A stretch of 64,000 bases of DNA from Ceratotherium simum simum (GCF_000283155.1 NW_004454163.1:22883956-22947955); one strand, 5' to 3'. Counted from the stretch's first letter, positions 13,875 through 27,807 are shown. Made by a program: numbers and translations. The notes: generated by a model from the sequence alone, not told the origin.

Positions 13875-13990
13875 TTAGAACCCAAGTTCTAGTTCTGATT
13901 CTGCCACTTCTTCATTTAAACTAATGATGTCACCTAAGAGAGGACCTAAGCCCTGAATGTCAGTTTCCTCAAAGGAGAAATAGGATTAAA
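13875..13990 (+). repeat. MIR-like fragment
   Basis: Forward-oriented MIR phrases: ctgattctgccacttc, a diverged central part, and gtcagtttcctcaaaggag. Strongly diverged. Confidence 0.5.
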
Positions 13991-15539
13991 TACTTTCTAT
14001 CATCTCCTCTACCTTTAAAACACTGAAATTCCCCGTGGAGTACTACTAAATTATAGAATCACATGGTAGCATTTATCCTCATATTAATATGAAATAAAAA
14101 TAATTTTGCATTTTTTAAGTTATTTATTAATTTTAATTTTTTTACTACTTTGAAAAGACTCCCTTTATACGTTTTGAATTAGTGAGATTATGGTAAAATA
14201 TATAGAGAAAAATTGTGTTTTATGAAAGCTTAAATTGATGAGAGGTCTTTTTCCATGCTTTTTGATAAAGAAATAACATTTTCCTGGCCAAAATATAGAA
14301 CGTGTATTATGAGCAGTTAGAATGTATCTGTAGATACTAAAGACAAAATATTTAACGTTAAGAATATCCTCGAAATCCAGGTTATCCTGGAAATCCATGG
14401 TTATCACATTTCTAAGTCAGTTACCTGGGTAGGTGATCAATAACTTGTCTGAATACATTAAATTTAAATATGTAAAGAAAATTCAAGGTTTATTTGATAG
14501 TCACTGGTTGACTAAGCCTCCTATTTGATTGGAATATACACAGCAAGTTTTAAGTATTAACAGAATTCAAATCTTGACAAAAATATTTATTTTGAATACT
14601 AAGTACCAAATGTTTATACTCTTAAATGAAATCTACTGTACTTCAACTACCTATAGATCACTTTTATCAATTTTCAATTTGTTAACATTTTCATTTTTCA
14701 GTATGCACCACACTGGCATTTTAACTGGCAACCACTTAGGACTTCAATGTATTTTAATTCCATCTCAGAAAATATAAGTTTATTTGAGTATCTAGAACAT
14801 GTTTTCCCTGGGTTTCCAATACAAGATTTTTGCTTTATTTTTAATAGTAGTTAGTAGACTAAAAATAATATAGAGATTTAGGAGGATGGAAACCTTTGGG
14901 AAAGATTTGGATGGAGGAAGCAGGGGAGGTATTGATACTTCCCATTGTATGTTTTCCTGGTTAACTAGTAATCATTCTCCACAGGGCCTCCTTCCTTCCT
15001 GAAGCCTTCTCTAAACCCCCTGTGGGGGCAGAGTGTCCCTGCCTCAATTTCCCATCAGGTCTTGGGACCTCCTCTATCTGACCATGAGAATTAGGAGCTA
15101 TTTGCCTCCTGTGGACAGCTCCAGCAGAGGATATCTAAGCACAGAGTGGGAGCTTAATAATTTATTACATTGTAGCTGAAGAATCTATGAGATGATAGTA
15201 GTGTTTTAGAACTTCAAAGGGCACAGTCTTGAATAAAATGGATGCTCAACCAATGTTGGTTCTTACCCATTCACATCCCCAGTATACCGATTAAAAGTGA
15301 AAACGAAAGAAACTCCTATTAGGTTATGTGCGAAGTAAAGAATAGATAGGCCAATAAAAAATCAGAGAAGAGCCTTGCAAAAAATACTTCCCAGTCAATA
15401 ATGAAAAATTTTTTATTATTCAGTTCAAGTAATTACTATGTGCTTAGTATGTGATCTGCATCATACAAAGTATGATTAATATTAATTCATGAGCTAAAAA
15501 TCTTTCTGCAATTCCCCACTGACTTACTGATGTTATTAA

Positions 15540-15785
15540 AAATGTTTCTGTTGGAGGCAAGACCTCCTATGATTTGATCCTCTCTGTTTTTTCAGCTTTA
15601 CTACATGCCATGTCCCAGTGTATGCTCCTTACTCCAACAATGCAGAATTTTCCAGAAGCCATGTCATTTTTCATTCATTTCCTGAGCTCCCAATGTCTCA
15701 CCTATCTTGCGTTTCTAGTACTTAGCATATTTCTTGACACGTAGTCAACATTCCATATGTGTTCACTGAATAAATAAATGAATAA
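15540..15785 (+). repeat. L2-like 3'-end fragment
   Basis: Forward L2-type ending: cttactccaacaatgcagaa, agtacttagcatatttcttg, and gttcactgaataaataaatg, corresponding to the usual tagcacagtgcctggcacat...tgaatgaa ending of L2. Confidence 0.55.
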
Positions 15786-16083
15786 ATATTGTAAAACAAT
15801 AGCTGATGTTGGAGAAGCGAAGGAGACAGAATTTGCTCCAGTATCACTGGAGGAAATCAATTCACACACAGGGAGCATCTGGCCAGCTAACTAAGACAGA
15901 TGGAGATCAATGCAGGGTGAGTGGTACAGAGAGAGATGGAAATGATTTGGATATTCTATGATTATACTCACCTAAAGTCATCAGGAAGTCTTCCTGAAGG
16001 AGAGAGACTTGAAGGGAATCTTAAAGAATAAGTAGTTTGAAGGTAAATAGGCTTGTGAAAGCATTCTGGGCAGAAGCATTATT

Positions 16084-16102
16084 AGGTAGGTAGGTAGGTA
16101 GG

Positions 16103-16151
<49 letters not shown>
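16084..16151 (+). repeat. Compound tetranucleotide microsatellite (TAGG)n(TAGA)n
   Basis: About five TAGG units run directly into about twelve uninterrupted TAGA units, followed by imperfect gacagataaa units to about 16172. Overlapping minus-strand frames rich in IYLS repeats are translations of the repeat. Confidence 0.97.
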
Positions 16152-16460
16152 GACAGATAAATGACAGATAGATAAAACAAAAAACAAAATACCAGTTCTT
16201 GATTACACCATGAAAACTTTTCCACAGTATGAGAAAGAGACAATAGAGAGCCTTGGAAGATTCCTTGCTTTGCCTTATTCGAGAATACTTGAGGTAAGAA
16301 GAGAACTTCTAGCCTACAACTATTTTTGGAAGCTGAAAGATTACTGGTACCTGTGAGAAAAGGTGCATGTGAGGGAGGGATAAACATGTGACATGTTCTA
16401 CATGTAATAGAAAAACTAACTTGAAAATGGAAACAAACAAAACCAAATAATTCACTAAGA

Positions 16461-16649
16461 CTGCTTCTCAAACTTGAGGTGCATCAGATTCCGCTCAAGG
16501 GCTGTTAAAACACAGATTGCTGCCCCCACCACCAAGTTTCTGATTCATAAGATCTGGGGCATGGCCTGAGAATGTACATTTCTAACAAGTCCTCAGGTGA
16601 TGCTGAGACCTCAGACTGCTGTCTGAGGACCACAATTCAGGAACCATTG
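16461..16649 (-). mobile_element. MER5A-like hAT-Charlie element
   Basis: The 189-bp segment begins ctgcttctcaaacttgag, has gtttctgattcataagatct and ctcaggtgatgctgag inside, and ends gaaccattg, matching the MER5A pattern with related ends. TSDs are not clear. Strand follows the usual library orientation and is uncertain. Confidence 0.7.
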
Positions 16650-18177
16650 ACCTAGGTTCATCTGCATAAAAATTTTGAAGATTCCAATGGTAAGACAGGA
16701 ACTGGGGGTGCAATGAGCAGCAGTCATTATGTCAGGGAACCAGCAGATGGACAGAAGGCCAGCGTGACAACTGTTCCTACAAGTTTTAAGATAAATCTCA
16801 GACAATTTAGCTATGAACAGATGTCAGTTTTATTACAAACCTGCTGCTCTGGGCTACCACTGGCAGAGGAGGGAGGCCTGTCTAGGGTTAAAGATTTCTC
16901 TCTTGATAAAGACATTATGGAAAACAAAAGTGGTTAGATGGTCTCTCATAGAATGAATACAAAAAGCAAATAAAGTCTGTTTAGAGATCTTTAGATTCTT
17001 GACTGACAGTCAGCTAGGTTGTTGAGTAGCTTCTCAAAAGAAGTCTTGATCTGATTAAAATCCATCAGAAAAATGCTTGTGCATTTTTTATCAGGAATGA
17101 TAATTTCTTCCCAGATGGAGGTTAGAAATCATAACAGACAAAATACTTCTGCTTCAATCAGATTTGAAACATTTTTTTAAATAGAATACACCGGAGGATA
17201 CTTGGTACTGAAGTCACGGAGACTGGTAAATGAATGAATAAGGCATGCACGCAAGCAAGGGGAAACCAGAATTCATAATTTATTTCTGCTTTCAAAAGTT
17301 ATGTGACAGATTTCTTTGCCACAGGCTATTTAAATATTGAGGTATCACGAAAAGTCTGACTGTCTTGTCCTGGATTTGCGAACTAGTACTTCTCTGTATG
17401 CCGTCATATAGACACTGGGGTTAAGTTATTTAGCATTTTGATTTGTTAGAAAGAAAGATAACAGGGTGAAATCTCCAAGTTTGAAAATGGCACTAAACTC
17501 TTCTAAGTCACCAGGAGTAGATTACACACAGAGCTATGTGTGAGCTGCAGACTAGTTTCCTGTAGGCAGGTGAAGTATAAGGAAATGAATTCAGGGAATG
17601 GATAGTTAGCAGAGAGCTATTGTCTTAGACACAAGAAAAGGATCTAGGGGTTATTATAGACCATTGTCTAGAGTGTGCAGAGCTGCTGCCAGGAAATCAG
17701 CAAAATGCAGGTAGTTGTTGGGAAAATATTAGAGCAGAAAACACTGCCTTATTTCTCTACTAAACTACTAGATAGATATTAAGTCCGGTGTTCTTTGTCT
17801 TCTATCCTCATCAGAATGCTTCAAGAAAGAAAAAAAGAATGTCAAGGAACATGCAACAAATCACACCACTAAATATTTATTAATTGCCTGATATGTGCAA
17901 AGGTTCTTGTTCAGCAATTGAGAAAATAAAGTCACTCTTAGTGGCATTGCATAGGTTACAATGGTGACAGTTTGTTTGAACCATTTAGCAACCATGAAAA
18001 CAGTTATCCTCATAAACCATTCACTGCAAGTGAGAAAAATGAGAAGGAGGTACTTCTTTGGGCTTCTGTTAAAGGTTAGATTTTAATTGTCTGAATTCTG
18101 CCTTATGAAAAGACGTTATCATTGTGAAAGAAGTAGAAGCTACAACTGGAGACTTAAGAAATTATAAAACTGTAGAG

Positions 18178-18372
18178 CAGAAGTTGAAAACTATTTCTGA
18201 AAAGGGCCAAATAGTAAATAGTCTAGGCTTTGTGGGCCATATGGTCTTTGTTGCAACTATTGAACACTGCAGTACTAAAACGAATGAGCTCGGCAGGATT
18301 CCAATAAAACTTTATTTACAAAAATAGGCAGTGGGCAGATTTGGCCTTCAGGCCATGGTTTACTGAAGCCTG
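18178..18372 (-). mobile_element. Non-autonomous hAT-Charlie-like element with perfect 8-bp TSD
   Basis: The 195-bp segment is bounded by cagaagttgaaaactatt and, in reverse complement, caggcttcagtaaaccatgg. Inside are ccaataaaactttatttaca and ggctttgtgggccatatgg. The 8-bp direct repeat ctgtagag flanks it exactly at 18170-18177 and 18373-18380, diagnostic of the hAT superfamily. I recognise the family from its consensus wording but am not sure of its library name. The 67-codon frame across it is a shadow. Confidence 0.85.
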
Positions 18373-19064
18373 CTGTAGAGAATGGCTAGCATGAGCATCA
18401 TGCTGCTTAACTTAGCATGCAGGGAACTACTGAATCTCACTAGCCCCAAAAAGAGACTACTACTGAAAAATAAATTTATGATTGCTAAATTCTTATTGAG
18501 GAAAATAACAAACACTTGAAGCACACTTACAAAGTGTATTCTTCTCTTTTCAAAGAATGGGTCTTATTGTGTTTGAATCCAGATACTTAGTGACTGCAAG
18601 GCAAAAGTGTTTTATTCTAAGAATTTCCTCATGCAGCCTTTTGTCTTCAAATAGCAAGCTTCCCAATTGCACATTAAATTATACAGCTGAGGTATAGACA
18701 TTCTTCTAAGCCCCAATCTTGACTGTTGGCACAAATTCTGGCTTTTTTATTTCATTTGCCCTTTCGAAGCAACTCCTTCATTTATCTCCTAAACAGATGT
18801 TGCAGTCAGTACCTTATGCCTAGCTCCAAAGATTGGCATATGGTTCCATCTAACCCATTGTCACCTTGTGTGAGAATTTGCAGCCGCGGAAGCTGGAGTA
18901 AGGCACTCTGGCAGGCAGCTGTGACCCTGGGGATTCAGCCCCACATCTCCTATAGTGTGGAGAAGCTCTGGGGAGAAGGGGAAAAGCAGCCAAGACAAGT
19001 CTGCCAATTCCTGGATTTCACAGGTTTCCTCCTGGGAGCGCTTTTGTGTCCTTCCTGCTTCTAA

Positions 19065-19409
<345 letters not shown>

Positions 19410-20576
19410 TGAACCCCACAAGGGAGTTCTCCACTCCTTCTTTTGTGAAGGTAACCTTTCCACTATTTTGCAAGTCATTTGCCAACAGTTAAAATAATCT
19501 GATATAAATTTGGTCAATTAACTAGGTTTACTTTCTATTCCATCATCCTGTTGCCTGACTTTTATAATTGTAAGGCTTCTTGAAACTTCTAAGAGGTTGG
19601 AGGTGATGGAGTTGGGAAATATTGAAATGTGAAGCCTAAATGAAATGACTGCTCTTTGTTAAATCTTGAACAAAAGTTTTGCAAGGCAATAAAATTTGAA
19701 GCCATTTCTACGTTTTTTTAGTTCACTATATCTGTGGATAAATGAAAGTTGACTTTAAATTTGATGTCAATTCCTTGCTTTGAAAAATCATACCAGGGAC
19801 ACTTGAAGTATGAAAACATTGACTTTTCTGTTTCTTTGCCTTAATTACCATGGAGATCAACTGTTATCCTCATGCAATCACGTTACATCATCACTAGCCT
19901 AGTTTGGTGGAGTCTATCTGAAGGCTCTCTTGGTATACAAAGTGATCTGAAGGAAACAAGACTACTGTTTAATGAATTGGTGCAGAACAATCCATGTCCA
20001 GGAATAACTAAGAAATCTAGAAAATTGTTGTAAGATATTTTTCTTTCTGTTGGTCCTCCTATTTTCAAAATGCTTATGGGAAGTTGAATAATCAACCAAG
20101 TAGTCTCATCAAAAAATCTCTTGGTCTACTAATGATGTGCTTGTAGAATGAGTAGTTGTTGTTTTTAAACCAAATTAAAATATTTTAGTTGTTTGAATGT
20201 GTAACTGGTTAACTAGACTTTCTCAGCTTAAAATTGTTTAAACAAGAACTTCAATTACTGATATCCAATCATGAGTTGTTGAGTATTCCTTTTCTAGACC
20301 TTAAATAATATCTCAGAGTCTCTAACTTTTCTGTCACTTTCAATTATTAAACTACAATCCGGTTCTATTAAAACTACAATCTGAAATTTAAATTAAGGAT
20401 TCTTTTTCTTTTATGATCAGCTAGACTTTTGGCTCTGAGAACTGGGGTCACAATTTGCTCTTTAAATCCTTCAGCACCTTGGAGTGAAATGGAGTGGTGG
20501 GGATGGGACAGAAGGAAGGGCACACAGTCTGTTTCAGAAACATCTTGACCTATTCCTCCTATCTATCTGCTCTTGC

Positions 20577-20655
20577 TGGCTATGTGGGAGGACAGGGAGG
20601 GGAGGTAAAGAGGAGAAGGGAGGACAAAGGTGAGGAGGGAGGGAAGAAAGGACAG
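20577..20655 (+). repeat. Polypurine tract
   Basis: A run of nearly 80 bases is almost wholly A and G (gggaggacagggaggggagg and following), with a few pyrimidines. The strand asymmetry stands out from the AT-rich surroundings. Confidence 0.85.
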
Positions 20656-21279
20656 TTCGAAGTTCACTGATTTTCTGGGCATGTGGGCTGTGCTCATGTG
20701 GCATCCAAATTCTGGGTCCCTTATGAAACACAAGCGTGAATCTTTCTGAGACCCTGTGAGATTCCTCCATCAGCCAATTCGTTATATGTGGTATCAAGTC
20801 AGGGCTTAACCCTCTCACACCAGATGGTTCTACATGTCAACTTCAAAGGTCCTCTGGTGGGGCAGCTGCACTCAGGTTAATTCCAGCAAAAAGACTCAAG
20901 CCTGATCAACTTTTCAAGTGCCCACTTAACCCAAAGTAAGCTCCTATGTCTTTGCCAGGCCAAATGATGAGAAAAAAGTTTATGTCCCTCTCTCAGCCTT
21001 GCTCTCTTCAATTAACTCTTCCTCTGTTTAATAGATGCAAGGTAGACCAGCAAGTCTGCTGCCTGTTCAGAACTTCAGCTTTGTTTCTCTCAACATAGAT
21101 TTTTATTTACTTTTCAGATCTGCATGTATCATTATTTCTTATTATTTTTAATGACTCTTTAGTATGGCATTTTATGGAATCATAATAAATTTACATAAAT
21201 ATGCCTAATCTTGTTTTTGAAGAATGTAGTTTATTCCCTTTGTTTTTAAAATAAGATTTAATGTCTTTGGGCCTTAAGT

Positions 21280-21580
21280 ACTAGTTGCATAAATTGTGGT
21301 AAATTCATACAATTGAATGTTATGGAGCTGTTAAAAATTATATTACTGATTTATTGACAGAGAAAGATATTCATGTTATTTTCTTAAGAAGTTTACAAAA
21401 TAGTATGTATGGTATAATGCCACTTTTGCAAAATAAATATATACCTTCTCACTTTCACATATACATGCATATGTAAAAATTATAAATAACAAAATATAAA
21501 TAATGGTTCTTTCTGGCTAATGAGGTTATGGTAAGTTTTATTAATGTTTGTACAATAAGAGTATGTTGATTGGGTAACAG
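21280..21580 (+). mobile_element. L1 3'-end fragment, sense orientation
   Basis: Forward L1 3' wording: aattgtggtaaattcataca, ttgaatgttatggagctg, agtatgtatggtataatgcc and cttctggctaatgaggttat-like sequence. No ORF. Diverged and probably old. Confidence 0.6.
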
Positions 21581-21602
21581 GAAAGTAAGTATTATTATTT
21601 AA

Positions 21603-21830
<228 letters not shown>

Positions 21831-23599
21831 TAAAGATTGGTACCACATTAAAGAAATGAAGTGCTTTCTGTTTTCATCTTTTCTGTATCAAATTATCAAA
21901 AAATATTTAGAGTTTTCTCTGAACTTTCTGGGCAAATGGACATAATGAAGAATGACTAAATCCTTATCATTTATATTTAGAATTCAGAGTTTTCGCACTG
22001 TTATTGTTGTCTTTGTTATACAAAATCGAATAGTCTGGCTATTGGCAAATATGACCATGTACTTAAGGAATTGTAAAAAATGTGAATTGATGGAGAAAGA
22101 GCTGAAAATTCTGCAGTATTATTGATCTTATTCTAATGATCATCTTCATAGCTTTTTTTATTTTTGTAGTAGGTCCAATTTTGAGACTTAAATAATATAG
22201 CACTATTGAAGGGAGTGTTGACAGATATCCACTTACTTCACCTTTCTTATTAGAGTTTTCTGTCATATGCCTACAATCACTGAAGATATGAGCATCTGGA
22301 GATCACTTCCTTTCCAATTACCTCTATGATCAATCTTGGTAATTTAATATCCGTGCATATAATCCATCCAATGTCCTAGACTGTTAGTTCCTTTATGTTA
22401 TCTACAATGATATTGGCTTCTTCCCACCTCAATTTGTCAATTCCGTGACGCACACTAAACCAATAATTGTAACCCCTACAAATTGTCAGTTTCTAACATC
22501 CCTTTTTCTATCACCTTGTTACTTTCCTGCTCACTTATTTTATTGCTCACTTGCCAACAATTCTTCAATCCCACTAAAACCTGCAATCCGTTAACTCTGC
22601 CACCTTTCCACTGTCCCTCATCTGACTCATGTCATTATTTCCCTCCAAACTCAACTTAGAATCCATAGTCACTTATTATCTTCAGTCCCTTGCAATTACC
22701 CTCATCTCCCTTGGTCCTCCTTCCCCATCATACTCATCTGAAAAAACTCAACCCTTAGCTTAGGTTGAATTAGCTCCTCTCTGACTCTTACCGTGTACCC
22801 TAAGAGCTCACTTTATCTGGAGAAAAGCACATAACCTGCTTACTGGACATTTACAGCCACAAATCCAAGGTAAGTGGTCATCTATTTGGAAATGCCACTA
22901 TATTTCTCTAATCATTCATTCCCTTACTTTATAAGATGAATGTGTTATATCTATTCTTACTTTTCAGATTCCCAATACCTCTCTCCTTTCCCTAATCTCA
23001 ACTAATAATATTTCTTCTTTTATCGCCAAGAAAAGAGAAGCATTCAGCAATGATATCCTTGTCCTTCCATCAAATCTAGTTGATGTGTTTGTGCTCCTAT
23101 CTAAAGCCAGCTCTCTCCCTTGTTGTCATCCCTTCTCACCCACTTAGGGACTCTTCTGTAATTATCCTTTCCCTTTCATGCATCATCTATTTTCTCTCCT
23201 CACTGATAACTCCAGTAAGCATACAGACATTCTGTCATAACCTCTATTTTAAAGCACTCTCACTTCATACCACTTATCCCTTCAACTAAAGCCCCATTCT
23301 TCCCCTTTCCTGACAAACTCCTTTAAAAACTCTCTATACTCATTTTTTCCTCTTTCTAATCTTCTTTATTAGTTTTTATGAGATTTTCACAGTCCCTCTC
23401 TACTGAAATCATGGTTGCCAAGGTTATCGATAATCTCTGTGTTGTCAAATCAAATGATCAGTTCTCAGATGCTCAGCATAATTTGACACAGCTTCTCTCT
23501 GTTTTCCTGAAACACTTTCTTTACTTGGCTGTGGTATACTAAATGCTCCTGGTTTTCTTTCTATCTCACTGGCTGCTCCTTGTCAGTATCTTTTACTTA

Positions 23600-24770
23600 T
23601 TCCTCCTCTTACTCCCAATCTCTAAGAGTCAGAGTGTGCCCTGGGGCTCAGTCCTCAGGCTTTTCTCTTCCATCTACCCTAGCTTCTTAGATGATGTCAT
23701 CTAGTACCAATGGCCTAATGCCATCTAAATGCTGATAAATCCCTAATTTTATCTCTAGCTTAATCTCTTTCCAGAATCCACATCAACTTCCATATCAACT
23801 GTTGACTCAACTTCTCCACATGGCTTTCTAGTAGTCAAGTCAGCTATGTTCAAAATGGAAATCTTGCTTTTCCATAATTCCCTTTCCCTACCTCCAAACT
23901 TGATCCTTCTACTGTTTTCCCCTTTTCAGTAAATGGCACCACTGTTCATCCATTGACTCCTATTAAAAACTCTAGTTTCATGCTTCTTTATTCTGATATC
24001 CTCACACCCCAAATTCAATCTTTTACCAAATCTTATTAATACTTGTCCCAAATCAGACCAGTTAGTCCCATCTCCACTGCTCCACCTTTATCCATGCCAC
24101 CACCATCTCTTACAGATTATAGACTATAGCTGTAAACTTGTAACTGGTCTCTTTTCTTTCGGTGTTATCCCTACAGTAAGTTGTCCGCACAGCGGCCTTT
24201 CAGTGTATGAATTAGAATATGTTACTCCTCCTGACTTCACATGTAGAACAAAATCCAGTGATTTTAGCATGTCCTACAAGGCGCTGTGTAGTCCAACCTC
24301 TGGCCATAACCCTCACTTCACCTTCTGCTACTACTCTGTATAATCCGTTTCAGCCTCACAGCCCTCCTCTCTGTTCTTTGGATAATAACACACATTCCAA
24401 CTCAGAGGCTCTTCGCTTGCTATTCTCTTTGCTTGGAATCTCTTTTCTATAGATACTTACGTGGCTTTTCCCTTAGGTCTGTGTTCAACTGCCACCACCA
24501 GAGACAGGTCTTCCCTGACTGTTGCCTAACGTAGCATCTTTGGTCACTTTACCTTCTTTATTCTGCTTCATTTTTTTAAATTAATATATATATGACCCTG
24601 CTACTTGCATTCTTGTGTTTGTTTATTATTTGTTTCCCATACTTTAATGTAATCTGTATGAGGGCAGAGATTGTGCCTGTTTTGATCGCTTTGTATCCTC
24701 AATACCCAGAACAGAGCCTGGCACATGGTGGGTAGAAATCAACTGACATAACTTAGTCAAATGAATGAAT
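23600..24770 (+). mobile_element. L2-like ancient LINE block
   Basis: Forward-oriented ancient LINE wording: ctggggctcagtcctcaggc, catctaaatgctgataaatc, ccaccatctcttacagatta, tgtcctacaaggcgctgtg and a clear L2-type end (tatgagggcagagattgtgc, cagaacagagcctggcacat). There is no ORF left. The pyrimidine-rich sequence from about 22370 may be the same element further 5', but I cannot prove it. Confidence 0.65.
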
Positions 24771-24879
24771 TAGTGGTTGTTTCTTTCTGCTTACAATATG
24801 TCATGTTTTCTCTATGCTCCAATGCATCTTTCAATTTTACTATAATAAGTGCAAAAAATCATGTGGAATTTATAATGAA

Positions 24880-25060
24880 TACCAACTGTTTAACTCATGG
24901 GGTAGATACTATTATTATTCCTGTTTTGATAACAGAACTGAGGCTTGGAGAGTTTAAGTACCTAGCTTGCAGTCACACAGCAAGGGTGTGGCAGGGCCAG
25001 AATTTGGACTCAGAAGTTCTAGCTTCTGAGTTCTGCACTCTTAACCATTATGCTTCCAGC
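24880..25060 (-). repeat. MIR SINE
   Basis: Reverse MIR: actattattattcctgtttt, aactgaggcttggagagttt, cagtcacacagcaaggg, ending in the tRNA-like head with ctgcactcttaaccattatg. Confidence 0.85.
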
Positions 25061-25479
25061 TACAATACTCTGTGAAGCTATTGTCCTTTTTCTTTCATTC
25101 CTTTCACTGCCTAGAGAGACATTGTACACTTAGCTGCCTCTTTTTTTTCCTCTCCTGCTACATTCCTCTTGTAACTAAGTTCTATCTGTACCAATCTTCT
25201 GGTGCTTTCTTATTAAAAATCATGGTGCTTCAGAATCCTTCTGTCCCATATGTAAGTTCCTCATCCAATAAGTTCCCATATCCCATTGATTTTTCTTCCA
25301 CAATATCTTTTGAATCCCTGGCTACCTTTCATTCCCAAGAGTCATGTTTTTATTTTCTTCTTTATGACCTCACACCTGAACTGTCAAAAGATCTTCATAA
25401 TTAGTCTTCATCTCTCCAGCATCTTCCAGACTTGTGTATCCTGCTTGCCAGATTTCTTCCTAAAACAACTTAAACACGG

Positions 25480-26060
25480 CATTCCACTCCATAAATTTCT
25501 CCAATGGCTCTTCATTGTCTGGCAAGAAAAAACAACTACAAACCCCTCAGTGTATCACATCTGAGTCTACATTTCTAGTTTCCTATTGCTACGCCCTTGT
25601 ATATATACTGTAGACTCTTGCCAAGTCAGATTATTTGTCAGTCCAGAAATATACATTGCCCTTTATTTGTTTTTCTCTCTGAACACTTCTTACCTTTTGG
25701 AATGACTCAGTGTCTATCTCTACATAACAATGTTGTATGAATCTTTCAAAGACCAAAGCAGATGTTGATGCTCTCATAAATTCTTTCTTTTCTGAATACT
25801 CTATCCAGAAATGATAACTTCTTTTCTCATGTTTGAATAACATTTCTTTATACCACTTCTGTGGTATTAATTACACATAGTACTGCATCAGATGCTTAGG
25901 TATTCAAGTCCAAATCTTCCCTTCTCTAACAGGTTGTGAATGACTTCATAATAGGGAGGGAATGTATCCAATTCATCTGCACATTCATACATTATATATC
26001 TCGATGCCTAGCACAAAATTGATGCTTGCTAAACATCTCTCAAACAACTGAATGAATAAG
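25480..26060 (+). repeat. L2-like 3'-end fragment
   Basis: Starts with ccactccataaatttctcca and atggctcttcattgtct, ends with atgcctagcacaaaattgat and caactgaatgaataag, the usual L2 3' layout. Highly diverged, no ORF. Confidence 0.55.
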
Positions 26061-26239
26061 TAAATGCATTATGAGAATTCCTTGTGTCTGTAACACATCA
26101 GCCTTTTAGGGTTCTTTTGTATCAGTTATAGATAGACTATCTTCTAATAAAATTTTCTGATATATTAAGGGAAGTTAAAATTGTTTTCATTAAACAGGAA
26201 AGGAAATAATGAGCTTGGAAAGAAAGAGAAATGGAATGA

Positions 26240-26610
26240 AATCTAACAAGTATTGAGAACTTGAATATTATTCACTTGCTAAATACCCTGCTAATTATTA
26301 TTTCATTGAGTCCTCACAATATCATCACGTGGTGAGATTATCTTGATTTTACACATGGGGAACAGAGATTCAGACAGCTTACGAACTTACTTCAGGACAT
26401 ACCTGGGCAACCTCTGAACCTCTATGGTATACTGCTTTTCCAAGGATAAAGATGCCTTGCATGCCTTATATTATTTATATCTTTTCGTTTGTTTGTTTTT
26501 CAAGATTTTTTGACAGTAGCATCTCCAATTTACAAACATGAAAACTAAGGTTCTGAGAGTCTGAACTTGAAATCTGTGCTTGGTCTGTCCACCACACTGT
26601 GCTGCCTCAT
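26240..26610 (-). repeat. MIR fragments (two adjacent)
   Basis: Reverse MIR wording at 26240-26435 (catttcattgagtcctcaca-like, attttacacatggggaacag) and again at 26500-26610 (aaaactaaggttctgagagt, ccaccacactgtgctgcctc). These may be two insertions or one broken copy. Confidence 0.6.
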
Positions 26611-26789
26611 GTTGTCACCTCAACCTCTGGGTTGCTCTGTGCCTAAAACAGTAAACATTTTCTCATTCCTGGTGTCCCACTCTATATCAATGGGGGCCCT
26701 AAAATGACCAGCAATTAATTTTTTTATTATTTTAAAAATTAGCATATAATGCATTGTACATGTTTTTAAATAGTTAAATAGTTTTACAA

Positions 26790-27800
26790 AGTTTATAAGG
26801 ATACTCTGACCCAGAAATTCCATTGTTAGACATATTCCACTCTTGAGTATATACCCAGCAGAAATACATTCATAAAAAGACACATACATGAATGTGTGTA
26901 GCCAGAATGTGTTTATGCTCTAGACATATAGATTGGGTGCCATAAATGCTTGCTAATTATTACACAAAGTTTAAATCTGAGGAAAAGTCCAATCCAATTA
27001 TTAAGTTGTTATAACATCTGAACATTTATACATGAATCATGTAAAATTTCACATTTCTGATATTAAATAAGCCTTCATAAACTGTTTTAAATGTAATTCT
27101 ATCCCAAAAGAACAAATAGACAAATTACTTCTTAGATCACTTCATGAATTTAAATTTTTAAAAAGCTATTGCAGAGCCGGCCCCGTGGCTTAGCGGTTAA
27201 GTGCTCGTGCTCCGCTGCTGGCGGCCTGGGTTCGGATCCTGGGCACGCACCAACACACTACTTCTCCGGCCATGCTGAGGCTGCGTCCCACATACAGCAA
27301 CTGGAAGGATGTGCAGCTATGACATACAACTATCCACTGGGGCTTTGGGGGGAAAATAAATAAATAAATAAAATCTTTAAAAAAAATAAAACTATTGCAT
27401 TATCTACTACTTGTCAAGTCACATCATAGTTACTTTGTAATATAAGCATACAATGGAATACTATGCAGCAATGAAAATGAATAAATTAAAATGAGACAAA
27501 CAATATGGAGAATCTCACAGATAAACTGTTGTAAGACAGAAACCTAACAAATCTGTATGATTCAAGTTATGTAAAGTTCAAAAACAGGCAAAATAATCCA
27601 TTGGGTTAGAATTCAAAAGAGCAATTACTCTTGATGGAAGGTGATTAGTGACCAGAAGTGACCATGGGACAGCTTCTCATAATGTTCTATTTCATGCTCT
27701 GCCTGAATGATGGTTATGAGGCATTTCACTTTGGAAAAATCATTGAGCACTACTTAGGATATTCCAGTTTTCAATATGTATATTGTACTTAAATGAAATT
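26790..27800 (+). mobile_element. Old L1 3' region, sense, interrupted by an ERE
   Basis: Forward L1 wording before the ERE (ctctgacccagaaattcc, gagtatatacccagcagaaa) and after it (cacatacaatggaatactat-type at 27447-27470, gattcaagttatgtaaagtt). The ERE at 27174-27387 lies between the two parts, so the ERE is younger. No ORF. Confidence 0.7.
27174..27387 (+). mobile_element. ERE SINE, sense
   Basis: Head gccggccccgtggcttagcg with tRNA-like A box and ggttcggatcc B box, body gtcccacatacagcaactgg, and an A-rich (aaat)n tail. TSD aaaagctattgca at 27161-27173 against aaaactattgca at 27388-27399. Confidence 0.95.
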
Positions 27801-27807
27801 TCCATAG

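Noticed and set aside
16082..16471. 129-codon minus-strand frame with IYLS repeats
   Set aside because: Much of it is a translation of the TAGA/TAGG microsatellite; the rest has no recognisable domain or splice context.
27174..27387. tRNA-like A and B boxes in this and the other EREs
   Set aside because: These are SINE heads derived from a tRNA; they lack a foldable full cloverleaf and are followed by ERE bodies and A-tails.
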